From: a virus
DNA length: 64,000 nt
IMG/VR virus record: IMGVR_UViG_3300009184_000001
Coordinates: 30,441-94,440 of that record
Reading direction: 5' to 3' (one strand)
The position numbers and the translations under genes are program-made. Below are positions 17,824-24,547 of the stretch, in pieces. Each line of letters starts with the position of its first letter. Positions within the stretch are counted from its first letter, which is position 1. Below the pieces are notes generated by a model. The model saw only the letters and a list, made by a program, of their open reading frames with translations, made no database searches and was not told where the DNA came from.

Positions 17824-18077
17824 TAGTCCTCTTTTTTAACATTTTTTAGCTGAACAGACTGCTGGAAAGCAGCGTTGATTTCAGCGTTAGATAATTTACC
17901 ATCTTCTAGGAAAGCAATAGACAAGCGTTCAATAACCTTGGCTACAGCAAGAATACCGCCAACAAGAGCGGCAGTAGCAGGAGCAACGCCCCCAAGGGAA
18001 CCAGCACCGATAACACCAAGAGCGGACGCAACAAATGTTGCCAAAATTCTGAGAAGAACATTTCCAGTAAGTTTCAT
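17823..18077 (-). CDS. Probable holin
   Basis: The 84-residue protein has two hydrophobic segments, roughly residues 7-30 (LLRILATFVASALGVIGAGS) and 31-50 (VAPATAALVGGILAVAKVIE), and a charged C-terminus ending KKED, which is holin topology. It is encoded 200 bases upstream of the M23 lysin in the same transcript. Holins open the membrane at a set time to release lysin. The assignment is by topology and context. Confidence 0.7.
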   Translation of the reverse strand: MKLTGNVLLRILATFVASALGVIGAGSLGGVAPATAALVGGILAVAKVIERLSIAFLEDGKLSNAEINAAFQQSVQLKNVKKED

Positions 18078-18170
18078 TTAGTACCTCTAACTAATATAAA
18101 GATGTTACAGATTGTAAGTGTATTAGTAAAGGAATTGTATTTTCTATATTAAGAATACAAAAAAAGTTTG

Positions 18171-18512
18171 TTAATTACTTGGCATACCATTCAAACCAGA
18201 CGGATTTCCAGTTTCTACGTCACTAACACCAGCATCTCTAGCTAATCCTTGAGCTCCCTGCTGTACTGCACTTAGATTAGAGCCAGGCAACAATGTAGAA
18301 GGGTCATAGTTAGTTTGCCCCGACACCATGTAAGGCCACTGATTAAAAGCATAGTTACTTGGAGTTTGTTCTCCACGAGTTTGCTGTTGAAGTTCATACG
18401 GCTGTGTGCCACTAGTCATTTTAAGATTATCATCAAGATACTGACCAATGTCTGTTGCTTGGCCAGCATACATTCCTTTAGTTCTTTTAGAAAGTTTTGA
18501 TTGAGATGGCAT
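18171..18512 (-). CDS. Hypothetical protein, 113 aa
   Basis: The protein is Gln/Ser/Asn/Gly-rich and probably disordered (PYELQQQTRGEQTPSNYAFN). Its start overlaps the stop of the next gene upstream. It belongs to the group of small low-complexity proteins near the lysis genes. Function unknown. Confidence 0.5.
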   Translation of the reverse strand: MPSQSKLSKRTKGMYAGQATDIGQYLDDNLKMTSGTQPYELQQQTRGEQTPSNYAFNQWPYMVSGQTNYDPSTLLPGSNLSAVQQGAQGLARDAGVSDVETGNPSGLNGMPSN

Positions 18513-18721
18513 TATTGCCTTCCAGTATATTGGGCTTCTGTTGCTCCAGTGGATTTACCTGGAGCCATTCCCTCAAACTTTTTACCTTGACCACTGTCTC
18601 CATCATATTTGGTGTCATCCTTCATTGCTACACCATCATCCCCCATTGAGCCGTTTTTAGTACTGGTAAATGGTTTGTCATCAAAGTCTTTACTTTGTAC
18701 ACTTCTGCAACCAGAACACAT
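18512..18721 (-). CDS. Hypothetical protein, 69 aa
   Basis: This small Asp/Lys/Gly-rich protein starts MCSGCRS, so two cysteines could bind metal, and has GKKFEGMAPGKSTGATEAQY near the end. It is coupled to the 113-residue gene. Function unknown. Confidence 0.5.
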   Translation of the reverse strand: MCSGCRSVQSKDFDDKPFTSTKNGSMGDDGVAMKDDTKYDGDSGQGKKFEGMAPGKSTGATEAQYTGRQ

Positions 18722-18768
18722 GCCTAATTCCCTTACTATTCAATATAAACAGTATGACAGAAACAGAA

Positions 18769-18796
18769 AGCCCCGCCAGTCTAAACCAGCGGGGCT
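18769..18796 (-). terminator. Intrinsic terminator after NlpC/P60 gene
   Basis: AGCCCCGC (18769-18776) pairs with GCGGGGCT (18789-18796). On the minus strand it is followed by TTCTGTTTC, a weak U-rich tract. It starts six bases after the end of the lipoprotein gene. Confidence 0.6.
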
Positions 18797-18801
18797 ACTG
18801 C

Positions 18802-19341
18802 TTATAGAGTTTTGATTACTCTCACAAACCTTATCTGACTCTTTTTATAGTCTGATAAAGGTTGAACTATCGTAGACTGTGTTCCACGATGTGCATTAAT
18901 CATTTTTCCATTTCCGATGTAAATGGCGGCATGATAGAAGTTAGTGCTGCCATTGTAAGCAAACACTACAATGTCTCCAACTTTAGGGTTAGAAACTCTA
19001 GCTCCAATATGTGCTTGGGCATCTGCCGAGTGTGGTAATACTATACCAAATTGTTTATAAGTCCAGCGTACTAGACCTGAACAGTCCCATCCACGGGGAC
19101 TGGCACCTGAGAATACATAGGATGTACGTCCTACGCGAGTCTTCAGATACTTTACTACATGAGCCATTTGAACAGAATTACGTTTAATCTTTTGTATTTG
19201 GATTAAACCCGTTTTTAATGACTGCTCTTTTACTTGGTGTTGCTGTACTGCCTTTGTGTTTTCAATCTGAGCTATTGCCGCAGAAGCGGAGCAACCAGCG
19301 AGAGTTAAAAGAACGCTGGCTATTATTACGTACTTTTTCAT
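18802..19341 (-). CDS. Secreted NlpC/P60-family lipoprotein
   Basis: The 179-residue protein begins with a lipoprotein signal peptide: MKKYVIIASVLLTLAGC, lipobox LAGC with Cys17. The C-terminal NlpC/P60 domain has the catalytic Cys87 (GWDCSGL), His137 (FYHAAIYIG) and a polar third residue His151 (NAHRG). These enzymes cut gamma-D-Glu-diaminopimelate links in peptidoglycan. The protein would be exported by the host and anchored outside, unlike a classical endolysin. Its own hairpin terminator downstream and a regulatory element upstream suggest separate control. Roles in lysis, host-wall modification or superinfection exclusion are possible. Confidence 0.82.
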   Translation of the reverse strand: MKKYVIIASVLLTLAGCSASAAIAQIENTKAVQQHQVKEQSLKTGLIQIQKIKRNSVQMAHVVKYLKTRVGRTSYVFSGASPRGWDCSGLVRWTYKQFGIVLPHSADAQAHIGARVSNPKVGDIVVFAYNGSTNFYHAAIYIGNGKMINAHRGTQSTIVQPLSDYKKSQIRFVRVIKTL

Positions 19342-19430
19342 TTAGCGACCTTACCTTTCATTGCTTTAGTACTGGGGTCGTTTATTGTCGAAGTGACATT
19401 CTCTATTAAGTTATAAAAACACCCTAGCAC

Positions 19431-19447
19431 AGATGTTTGTGTTGGGC
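19431..19447 (-). promoter_or_regulatory. ACACAAACA element upstream of the lipoprotein gene
   Basis: On the minus strand the sequence reads GCCCAACACAAACATCT. It shares CCNRACACAAACA with the other copies in this window and, like the other intergenic copies, reads in the direction of transcription. A weak TATAAC lies downstream of it and may be a -10 box. Confidence 0.5.
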
Positions 19448-19452
19448 AACTA

Positions 19453-19788
19453 TTAACTAGTTAGGTAGTCTAAAAGCTCGGGGTTGTCTTTTAGTACCAT
19501 TAAAAGGGTTTCTTCGTACATTCCAATGAAGTAATGCTCTGTTTCTTCAAAGGTTAGCTTAGGATTCATTTTACTTCCTGTAAAAAAAGTAAATCTAATA
19601 GCATGTAGAATCTCGTGCATTAGCACTTGCTTCTTACGGGTTGTGGCTGCATCTATATCAATAATAATCATGTTACGACGTTCTAGTGTATACCCGTAGT
19701 TATCCTCATACAACATGCCATCTTCTTTAGAACTGTGTTCTACTATGTCCCATATCTGAGTACCAATAAGTAACGTTTCTGGAATCAC
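19453..19788 (-). CDS. HExxH metallopeptidase-like protein, 111 aa
   Basis: MHEILHAIRF contains His58-Glu59-x-x-His62, a zincin motif. EETEHYFIGMYEETLLMVL downstream may supply the third ligand. Small phage proteins of this kind resemble the catalytic part of ImmA/IrrE peptidases, but no DNA-binding domain is attached. The GTG start overlaps the stop of the FmdB-like gene (GTGA). Its target is unknown. Confidence 0.65.
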   Translation of the reverse strand: MIPETLLIGTQIWDIVEHSSKEDGMLYEDNYGYTLERRNMIIIDIDAATTRKKQVLMHEILHAIRFTFFTGSKMNPKLTFEETEHYFIGMYEETLLMVLKDNPELLDYLTS

Positions 19789-19958
19789 CTGTCAGACCCC
19801 CATCCTGAGCCTTTAAAGGTGAGTGACGGTGCTGAGAAGACACGAGTCATCTCTTTCTTGCACTCTAAACATTCTGGAACTATACGTTGCTCTGATATGG
19901 TTACAACGTGACTAACAGTAGTCTCACAAGTTTCACATTTGTACTGATAAGTAGGCAT
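19785..19958 (-). CDS. FmdB-family zinc ribbon protein, 57 aa
   Basis: The frame MPTYQYKCETCETTVSHVV, then CLECKKEM.RVFSAP.LTFKG, GWGSD is the pattern of FmdB-type zinc ribbons (YxYxCxxC, CxxC, F..P.F.FKGSGW). Such proteins are common and small; they are proposed regulators but have no firmly known function. It is coupled to the HExxH gene by a four-base overlap. Confidence 0.8.
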   Translation of the reverse strand: MPTYQYKCETCETTVSHVVTISEQRIVPECLECKKEMTRVFSAPSLTFKGSGWGSDR

Positions 19959-19960
19959 TG

Positions 19961-20062
19961 TTAAGCCTTAACTAATTTACGTTTGATTGGGTCAAATACT
20001 TTTGGAGACTTCTTAAAAGCCTTCCCACTATTTCTTTTATCGTTACGGGCACCTTTTGCCAT
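19961..20062 (-). CDS. Very small basic protein, 33 aa
   Basis: The frame encodes MAKGARNDKRNSGKAFKKSP and ends in KRKLVKA. AGGAG lies six bases before the ATG, which supports translation. The peptide is highly basic and could bind nucleic acid. It sits between the tRNA-Trp gene and the FmdB-like gene. Confidence 0.55.
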   Translation of the reverse strand: MAKGARNDKRNSGKAFKKSPKVFDPIKRKLVKA

Positions 20063-20088
20063 TTTATTCTCCTATCTGTTATTGTTCG

Positions 20089-20159
20089 CTGATTCTGTAG
20101 GAGTCGAACCTACGCTAACGGTGTTGGAGACCGCTGTGCTACCGTAACACTTAGAACCA
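20089..20159 (-). tRNA. tRNA-Trp (anticodon CCA)
   Basis: A full cloverleaf folds on the minus strand: acceptor TGGTTCT/AGAATCA with one G-U pair, a three-pair D stem GTG/CAC, anticodon stem GCGGT/ACCGT with loop CTCCAAC (anticodon CCA), and T arm GTAGG-TTCGACT-CCTAC. The 3' CCA is not encoded and must be added. It lies in the late transcript between the heat-shock gene and the 33-residue gene. It may supplement host tRNA-Trp. Confidence 0.88.
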
Positions 20160-20202
20160 TTAGTGCAACTACTCCCAAGGACGAAACAATGGGCGGAGTT
20201 AT

Positions 20203-20226
20203 CCACGGCTAGTTGCCATACCGTGG
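20203..20226 (-). other. Hairpin between tRNA-Trp and tRNA-like element
   Basis: CCACGG (20203-20208) pairs perfectly with CCGTGG (20221-20226). It may mark processing of the tRNA precursor. No gene is seen in this spacer. Confidence 0.35.
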
Positions 20227-20229
20227 CAG

Positions 20230-20309
20230 TGGACCAGCACAGAATTGAACTGTGGTCTTACAGAGTCCTACTGGAGGCTTTGTTCTGCAATCGACACCAT
20301 TTCTAGCCC
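20230..20309 (-). tRNA. tRNA-like element, possibly degenerate
   Basis: A canonical T arm (CACAG-TTCAATT-CTGTG, 20238-20254) is followed by CTGGTCC, which can pair with GGGCTAG (20303-20309) using two G-U pairs to form an acceptor stem. The D and anticodon arms between them do not fold canonically and no anticodon can be assigned. It may be a decayed tRNA, a tRNA mimic, or an unusual tRNA I cannot fold by eye. Confidence 0.35.
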
Positions 20310-20397
20310 TTGTGCCAGGATGATTGCCACTAGGCTCACGCGAGAACATACGGTGCTCCTGGCGAACACACGCTCTTGTAATTAGTATACACCAAAA

Positions 20398-20931
20398 TTA
20401 CTTGATGTCAATTACCTTAGGTTTCTTTTCTTCAGGAAGCTCTTTCTTAAAAGTAATTACTAGTAGTCCATTATCTAGTTCAGCACTTGTTACTACCCAG
20501 TACTCAGCAATAGCAAGAGATAGAGTAAAGTCTCTAGTAGCTATACCTTGATATAGTACTTCTCCTTTAGCCTTACTCTCCTTGTTACCTTGAATAGTAA
20601 TAGTAGAGTCTTTAACAGTAACAGTAATTTCTTTTTTACTAAAACCAGCAACAGCTACATTGAGTAGGTTAGTTTCATCATCCAATTGAACAATGTCGTA
20701 TGGGGGATAGGTTGGTTTATTTGAGGTAATTTCCTTGAGTTGGTCAAGGATAGGTGACCAGCCAATAGATAGACGGTCTAGACGAGGGAATAGGTCAGCA
20801 ATGGTAATAACCTTAGGCTTCTCTGATTGCCACTTCTTATAACTATCTTCGTGGATATTTGGACCCCAGGGAGTATAAGGTGGTTTTTTGTTTTTATCCC
20901 ATGGGTCATTTGAATATGGTTGTATATGCAT
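20398..20931 (-). CDS. Small heat-shock protein, Hsp20 family
   Basis: The 177-residue protein carries an alpha-crystallin-type domain from about residue 75: PYDIVQLDDETNLLNVAVAG, KKEITVTVKDSTITIQG, YQGIATRDFTLSLAI and AELDNGLLVITF. Small heat-shock proteins hold unfolding proteins; phage copies of the same type are known from cyanophages and are thought to aid capsid or tail assembly. The N-terminal 45 residues are Pro/Trp/Lys-rich. It is the first gene after the promoter at 21030-21058, with a structured 5' leader. Confidence 0.88.
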   Translation of the reverse strand: MHIQPYSNDPWDKNKKPPYTPWGPNIHEDSYKKWQSEKPKVITIADLFPRLDRLSIGWSPILDQLKEITSNKPTYPPYDIVQLDDETNLLNVAVAGFSKKEITVTVKDSTITIQGNKESKAKGEVLYQGIATRDFTLSLAIAEYWVVTSAELDNGLLVITFKKELPEEKKPKVIDIK

Positions 20932-20950
20932 TTTGTCTCCTTAGACGACA

Positions 20951-20993
20951 ACTGTGCTACGATACCATTTTCACAAACTGTCCGAAGCACAGT
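20951..20993 (-). promoter_or_regulatory. Structured 5' leader of hsp20 with alternative stems
   Basis: In the leader RNA, ACTGTGCT (from 20993) can pair with AGCACAGT (to 20951). Alternatively its first five bases can pair locally with ACAGT (20981-20977) around a seven-base loop. The two stems exclude each other. The distal strand lies about 15 bases upstream of the ribosome site, so the leader could act as a thermometer or switch; this is inference. Confidence 0.45.
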
Positions 20994-21029
20994 ATTAATT
21001 TACGACACCCAATTGGCGTGTCTATATTT

Positions 21030-21058
21030 ATATTATATATTTAATGACTATTTGTCAA
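21030..21058 (-). promoter_or_regulatory. Sigma70-type promoter for hsp20 and late genes
   Basis: On the minus strand a perfect TTGACA (21058-21053) and TAATAT (21035-21030) are separated by 17 bases. This is a strong vegetative promoter sequence, placed about 100 bases upstream of the hsp20 start. No terminator with a clear U-tract is seen between here and the zinc genes, so it may feed a long transcript. Confidence 0.75.
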
Positions 21059-21067
21059 GTTTAACTA

Positions 21068-21265
21068 TTATCTAAATCCTGGATTAGCTTTATGCCATGC
21101 TTCAACTACTTTAGACACATGGTCTTCTTGTTCTATCTTAGGCGCTTCTGACAGCTGCTGAGACACGACAGGGTGAGCTTCTTCCCTCTTCTTAGGAGTT
21201 TCTGGCCATGAACCTGTACGTTCATAGTGCTCTTTACGAGCCCAGTAGGCTGCATCTCTAGCCAT
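21068..21265 (-). CDS. Hypothetical protein, 65 aa
   Basis: A charged helical protein (ARDAAYWARKEHYERTGSWP). It is the last minus-strand gene before the strand switch. An AAGGA site lies before the ATG. The 125 bases upstream hold a TTGACA on this strand (21362-21357) but its spacing to TATAAA is 20 bases, so a promoter is doubtful. Function unknown. Confidence 0.55.
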   Translation of the reverse strand: MARDAAYWARKEHYERTGSWPETPKKREEAHPVVSQQLSEAPKIEQEDHVSKVVEAWHKANPGFR

Positions 21266-21390
21266 AGCTATCCTTGTTCAACAACGAGAGGCTTTTTTAC
21301 GGCCCCGCCACTTTTTTAAGTCTTAATTAGTTTATACCTTAATGTCTATGATAGTATGTCAAAATAAAGATATAAGATAAAGGATTGAAT

Positions 21391-21741
21391 ATGTCTAAGA
21401 AAAACCCAAAAGCTACTATGCAGAGCTTAAAGAGTCGTCTAGTATCCCACCCATTAGCTTTAGGTGTTGCTGGAGCTATGGCTGCTGGTGGAGGAAACCG
21501 TGTTGGTGAACCTGCAAACAACTTTGTTGGAGATTTTGCTCAGCCTTATTTTGATATGATTAGTGCTCACCCTAATGGTGCTCCTGCAGCTGGTGCTGCT
21601 ATTGGTGCCGGAGTTGGTGTAATTAGTGCTTTGGTAGCACAGCGTCGTGATGCTAAAGCTTATCACCAACAGCAGAATGTTGCTGCTAGAACTGCCAGCT
21701 TAAATCCTCATATCACTAGAAACTACAAAAACCCTAAGTAA
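21391..21741 (+). CDS. Gly/Ala-rich membrane protein, 116 aa
   Basis: This is the first gene of the plus-strand island. ATG 21391 is chosen over a TTG two codons earlier because AAAGGA gives better spacing. Two hydrophobic stretches are visible (LALGVAGAMAAGG near 25-37 and AAGAAIGAGVGVISALVA near 68-86), separated by a polar loop. The topology would fit an antiholin or a membrane-protecting protein, but there is no family match. Confidence 0.6.
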   Translation: MSKKNPKATMQSLKSRLVSHPLALGVAGAMAAGGGNRVGEPANNFVGDFAQPYFDMISAHPNGAPAAGAAIGAGVGVISALVAQRRDAKAYHQQQNVAARTASLNPHITRNYKNPK

Positions 21742-21763
21742 TCCTTAAAACGCCCCTGCCATT

Positions 21764-22051
21764 ATGAATCCTTATACACAGGACATGTCTTGCCCCGGGG
21801 GATGTGGGCAATCTATAACCTATAATAAAAGCAAAGACACCTGGTCTCATGCAGGTCTACACGATAGTTCTTGTCCATTTCATCAATATGAACCTATGGA
21901 CCACAGACATGTATTAAATATTAGGTGGGGTAGACTTAAATTCAATGACCAGGGTGAAATTGAAGAGGTAAAAAGGGAACCTAAGCCTGTTCCTGAGCCC
22001 AAATTAGCTGATGTAATCAGTCTGGCTCAATATCGTAAGAAAAAATCTTAA
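21764..22051 (+). CDS. Putative zinc-binding protein, 95 aa
   Basis: The N-terminal part has SCPGGCGQSITYNKSKDTWS followed by HAGLHDSSCPFHQY, with Cys and His residues spaced for metal binding. The C-terminal half is Pro/Lys/Glu-rich and ends LAQYRKKKS. No clear ribosome site precedes the ATG. Function unknown. Confidence 0.55.
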   Translation: MNPYTQDMSCPGGCGQSITYNKSKDTWSHAGLHDSSCPFHQYEPMDHRHVLNIRWGRLKFNDQGEIEEVKREPKPVPEPKLADVISLAQYRKKKS

Positions 22052-22058
22052 AAAACAC

Positions 22059-22087
22059 TTGACAAGCTCTTAACTAGGCTATAGATT
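22059..22087 (+). promoter_or_regulatory. Sigma70-type promoter before HNH gene
   Basis: TTGACA (22059-22064) and TAGATT (22082-22087) are separated by 17 bases. An ATG follows seven bases after the -10 box, so the transcript from it would be nearly leaderless. Confidence 0.6.
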
Positions 22088-22093
22088 AGCCGT

Positions 22094-22180
22094 ATGAAGT
22101 TAATTGAGCAGTTTTATCTCCCATCAATGAAACACTCTCTACGGGCCTCACAAGGGCTTACAGGGGCATTCTATGCCTAG
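22094..22180 (+). CDS. Possible leaderless 28-aa leader peptide
   Basis: ATG 22094 begins about seven bases after a promoter -10 box and the frame reads MKLIEQFYLPSMKHSLRASQ to a stop that overlaps the HNH start by 8 bases. Leaderless translation is common in Actinobacteria, so this may be a leader that couples translation of the endonuclease. It may also be chance. Confidence 0.4.
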   Translation: MKLIEQFYLPSMKHSLRASQGLTGAFYA

Positions 22181-22679
22181 ACCGACACCGCCATGTGGAA
22201 CTAGGGCCGGATATCGTCTTCATGTTAGGGTGCAGGGGCGTCCTAAGGATGAATGTGAGCTATGTTACAACGCTGAACTACAGTACTGGCGTGACAAAAG
22301 AAACCCAAACCATCCAGATTACCGTGGAAAAGAAATAAACAAAATAAGAAGGCGGGCTACGTTCCTCAAAAAACATGGCCTACCTAAGATTAACTACCGG
22401 ATACGCAATGAAACCCTAGAAAAACGTAATCCACGTAAATGGGGCTGGGAGCACTACACTACAGAGATGATAATAGAGCGTTGGGGCATCATTTGCTATC
22501 TTTGCAGTGAAGAGATAGACTTAGAGCTATCAAGGACAAGTCTAGAAGGTCTCCACCTAGACCATGTCATACCAATATCAAAGAAAGGCTGCGATATCAT
22601 CGATAATATAAAACCCACACATGCACGCTGCAACCTCGCCAAATCAGACAAAATGTGGCTAAATGGCGAACTCGTTTAG
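22173..22679 (+). CDS. HNH endonuclease
   Basis: The 168-residue protein has an N-terminal zinc-like part (CGTRAGYRLHVR, CELCYNAELQYW) and a C-terminal HNH nuclease core: CYLCSEEIDLE, LHLDHVIPIS (catalytic His-Asp-His), then DIIDNIKPTHARCNLAKSDK. HNH proteins in phage genomes are often free-standing homing enzymes or packaging cofactors. This one lies at the border of the small-gene island far from the terminase, so homing is more likely. Confidence 0.85.
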   Translation: MPRPTPPCGTRAGYRLHVRVQGRPKDECELCYNAELQYWRDKRNPNHPDYRGKEINKIRRRATFLKKHGLPKINYRIRNETLEKRNPRKWGWEHYTTEMIIERWGIICYLCSEEIDLELSRTSLEGLHLDHVIPISKKGCDIIDNIKPTHARCNLAKSDKMWLNGELV

Positions 22680-23048
22680 GCTACTGCTTAATATTAAAAG
22701 AGCTCAACCGTGTTTTTCACCTGGCGATAATATATCCTGCTTGCGTTAGGGTTGTCCCAAAATTACCGTTATCCTAACACCATCATAAATAGTGATGGCA
22801 CACTACTTATGTGAATAAGGTTTCGTGCTACCTATGGCGTGTAATTCCTATTTATAGGCATAACCCTTAGTAATACGGCTAAGGGTTATGCTCATAAAGT
22901 AATCGCTGACTATCTCCCCTTATTGCTACGGCACGGCTTATTCATTAGGGTTATCTCCCCTAATGTGTGAACTGTGCCGTAGTTAGGTGCAGTAAACGCT
23001 ATAACAACCGTTATAGTGAAACCCTTTACGCTTAGGAGCGTGATAGCG
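22680..23048 (+). ncRNA. Structured non-coding region, 370 bases
   Basis: No gene is supported here. Several inverted repeats stand in line: CCATCA/TGATGG (22780-22798), CCTAT/ATAGG (22847-22858), a 13-pair perfect stem GCATAACCCTTAG/CTAAGGGTTATGC (22858-22891), a nested element with CTACGGCAC/GTGCCGTAG outside and CATTAGGG/CCCTAATG inside (about 22925-22982), and CTATAAC/GTTATAG (22999-23016). None is followed by a U-tract. The density suggests a structured untranslated RNA or a protein-binding region; the strand is assumed from neighbouring genes. Confidence 0.5.
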
Positions 23049-23660
23049 ATGAACACTACAACATCGCAAACAGTATTAGTTGCTGACTCAACTGACGTAA
23101 CTGGCAACGATGTGCCAGTATCCCTGTTTGAACGTGCCCTTGGTACGTTCACTGGTGACGGTGTTGGCTCTATCTTCAGGACTATTCCTGAATTAGAGCG
23201 ACTAGTCCTTACTGAAATGGTGGCTCGACTAGAGTCCACTATGGAAGTAAACGGCGTAACATTCACCGTATCAGAAGCGCGTAGTTCCTTTAAGGCACTA
23301 CACGTTCAGGGTGTCAAGACAGGCAAGCGAACCTGTGAGCAACTCCCAACTTGGGCAAAGAAGTCTGATGCCCCAGAGACAGAGTACGCAGAGACCATCA
23401 TAGATAAAGAAATCTATGACATCTTCACAGTTGAGCGTGGCTTCATTGACGTAAAGTCAAACGAAGAGGGTGTCCGTGACTATGTAGGTGTTCCTTGCCT
23501 GCTTAGAGGAGCAGATGCTCGCCTGTACAACGCCATTGACGAGTTCATTGGTGAACTTGGTATGGGCAGAAGCCGTCGTGGCAACAAGGGGTACTGGTCA
23601 GAGTATGACTTGGACGAGTTGGTCGCCGAGATGAAAGCCAGAATAGCTGAAATTAGCTAA
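23049..23660 (+). CDS. Hypothetical protein, 203 aa
   Basis: ATG 23049 with AGGAG ten bases upstream is preferred to an upstream GTG frame. The protein is soluble, acidic and mixed alpha/beta, with segments VSLFERALGTFTGDGVGSIF, LERLVLTEMVARLES and a C-terminal helix LDELVAEMKARI. No motif is recognised. It is flanked on both sides by structured non-coding DNA. Confidence 0.6.
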   Translation: MNTTTSQTVLVADSTDVTGNDVPVSLFERALGTFTGDGVGSIFRTIPELERLVLTEMVARLESTMEVNGVTFTVSEARSSFKALHVQGVKTGKRTCEQLPTWAKKSDAPETEYAETIIDKEIYDIFTVERGFIDVKSNEEGVRDYVGVPCLLRGADARLYNAIDEFIGELGMGRSRRGNKGYWSEYDLDELVAEMKARIAEIS

Positions 23661-23924
23661 TCTGGCTACTGCTCAACACACGGGCAGGCTAAGTGAGTCT
23701 ATCACCAGACTTACGAAGCCTGCCCGTTGCTGTTATCAAGTAAGACGTCGAGCAACGTCTATAAATAATGCAGAAGTTACGCACGCTCTATGCTCCTAAC
23801 TGCTAGGGAAAGTTAGGCGGGAAAGCCAGTGTTATTCCGATAAGGCAGTCAGCCCTAGAGACACTTTAGGTGTAGGTGTGCAAAGCCCCTCTAGGGCACG
23901 CTCATTATAGAAAGGAGCCAAACT
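23661..23924 (+). ncRNA. Structured non-coding region, 260 bases
   Basis: A ten-pair stem CGGGCAGGCT/AGCCTGCCCG (23681-23690 with 23717-23726) contains a second AGTCT/AGACT stem. Further on, CCTAAC/GTTAGG and a nine-pair GCCCTAGAG/CTCTAGGGC (23852-23860 with 23889-23897) enclose ACAC/GTGT. No open frame with a ribosome site fits. It may be an untranslated RNA or the leader of the gene at 23925. Confidence 0.5.
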
Positions 23925-24146
23925 ATGGCTAAGAGCAAGTATGTCTTTGGAAATGCTTACTATAGCAAAGCCCTAGCTATGAAAGATTACTATTATCATA
24001 GGGCAAAAGCAGTGAAGTGGTGGTGCGAGACATTTAACTCAGCACCAACTGTAAGGTCTGATAGAAGAACCTTACGTAAAGCAAAACAAGTCACTAACTG
24101 GGACTTGTCAACAATGAATCTCTGGGAAGGAGAGCAGTATGTGTAA
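23925..24146 (+). CDS. Hypothetical protein, 73 aa
   Basis: A basic, Tyr/Trp-rich protein (NAYYSKALAMKDYYYHRAKA) preceded by GAAAGGAG. It overlaps the next gene by 8 bases. Function unknown. Confidence 0.6.
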   Translation: MAKSKYVFGNAYYSKALAMKDYYYHRAKAVKWWCETFNSAPTVRSDRRTLRKAKQVTNWDLSTMNLWEGEQYV

Positions 24147-24432
24147 ACACACAGAGATAATAACAGCAAGCCGTAATGCTGTTGTAGCCCTAAGGGCTAA
24201 AGTCCAAAGAAAACTACTTGTATTAGAGAACCCTTTTACAAGCGGCTCTGTAATAGGAGAGTTCTCTAGGCAAGAGAATGCCTATGACTTTCTCCTTATG
24301 GAAATAGAAGAGGTTGGCTGTAAGTCCTGTAAATATGATGCTCTAGACCCTGGTAGAAAGAGTAACTACCTTAGGTTTCTAGATGATTATGTTACACACT
24401 TTGCTAATGGTAAGTGTGAAGACTGTGAGTAA
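24139..24432 (+). CDS. Cys-rich hypothetical protein, 97 aa
   Basis: Two Cys-x2-Cys pairs, GCKSCKYDAL in the middle and CEDCE at the C-terminus, suggest zinc binding. The N-terminal half is helical and basic. GGAG lies upstream inside the preceding gene. Function unknown. Confidence 0.6.
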   Translation: MCKHTEIITASRNAVVALRAKVQRKLLVLENPFTSGSVIGEFSRQENAYDFLLMEIEEVGCKSCKYDALDPGRKSNYLRFLDDYVTHFANGKCEDCE

Positions 24433-24491
24433 GTCTTTCTCATAGAAGCAAGGATAGTATTTGGGTTATCTATCCTCTAAGTCTTCTCTAT

Positions 24492-24532
24492 ATCTCTACA
24501 AATAAGACCCCCGTAGAGATGAATAAAGGGGG
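24492..24532 (+). ncRNA. H-type pseudoknot, copy A
   Basis: Stem 1 is ATCTCTAC/GTAGAGAT (24492-24499 with 24513-24520). Its loop carries AATAAGA and CCCCC (24508-24512), and CCCCC pairs with GGGGG at 24528-24532 after a seven-base linker. The same architecture with two compensated base-pair changes appears 130 bases downstream, which argues that the fold is real. Confidence 0.7.
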
Positions 24533-24547
24533 CAAGTCGTCCTAGTA

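Noticed and set aside
18124-18170. Terminator-like hairpin TTGTATT/AATACAA near the 113-residue gene
   Set aside because: The T-run is on the wrong side of the stem for minus-strand termination and no gene on the plus strand ends there.
22910-23266. A 118-residue minus-strand frame opposite 23049-23660
   Set aside because: It is antisense to a gene with a good start, spans hairpins, and has low-complexity Val/Thr/Ser composition of a shadow.
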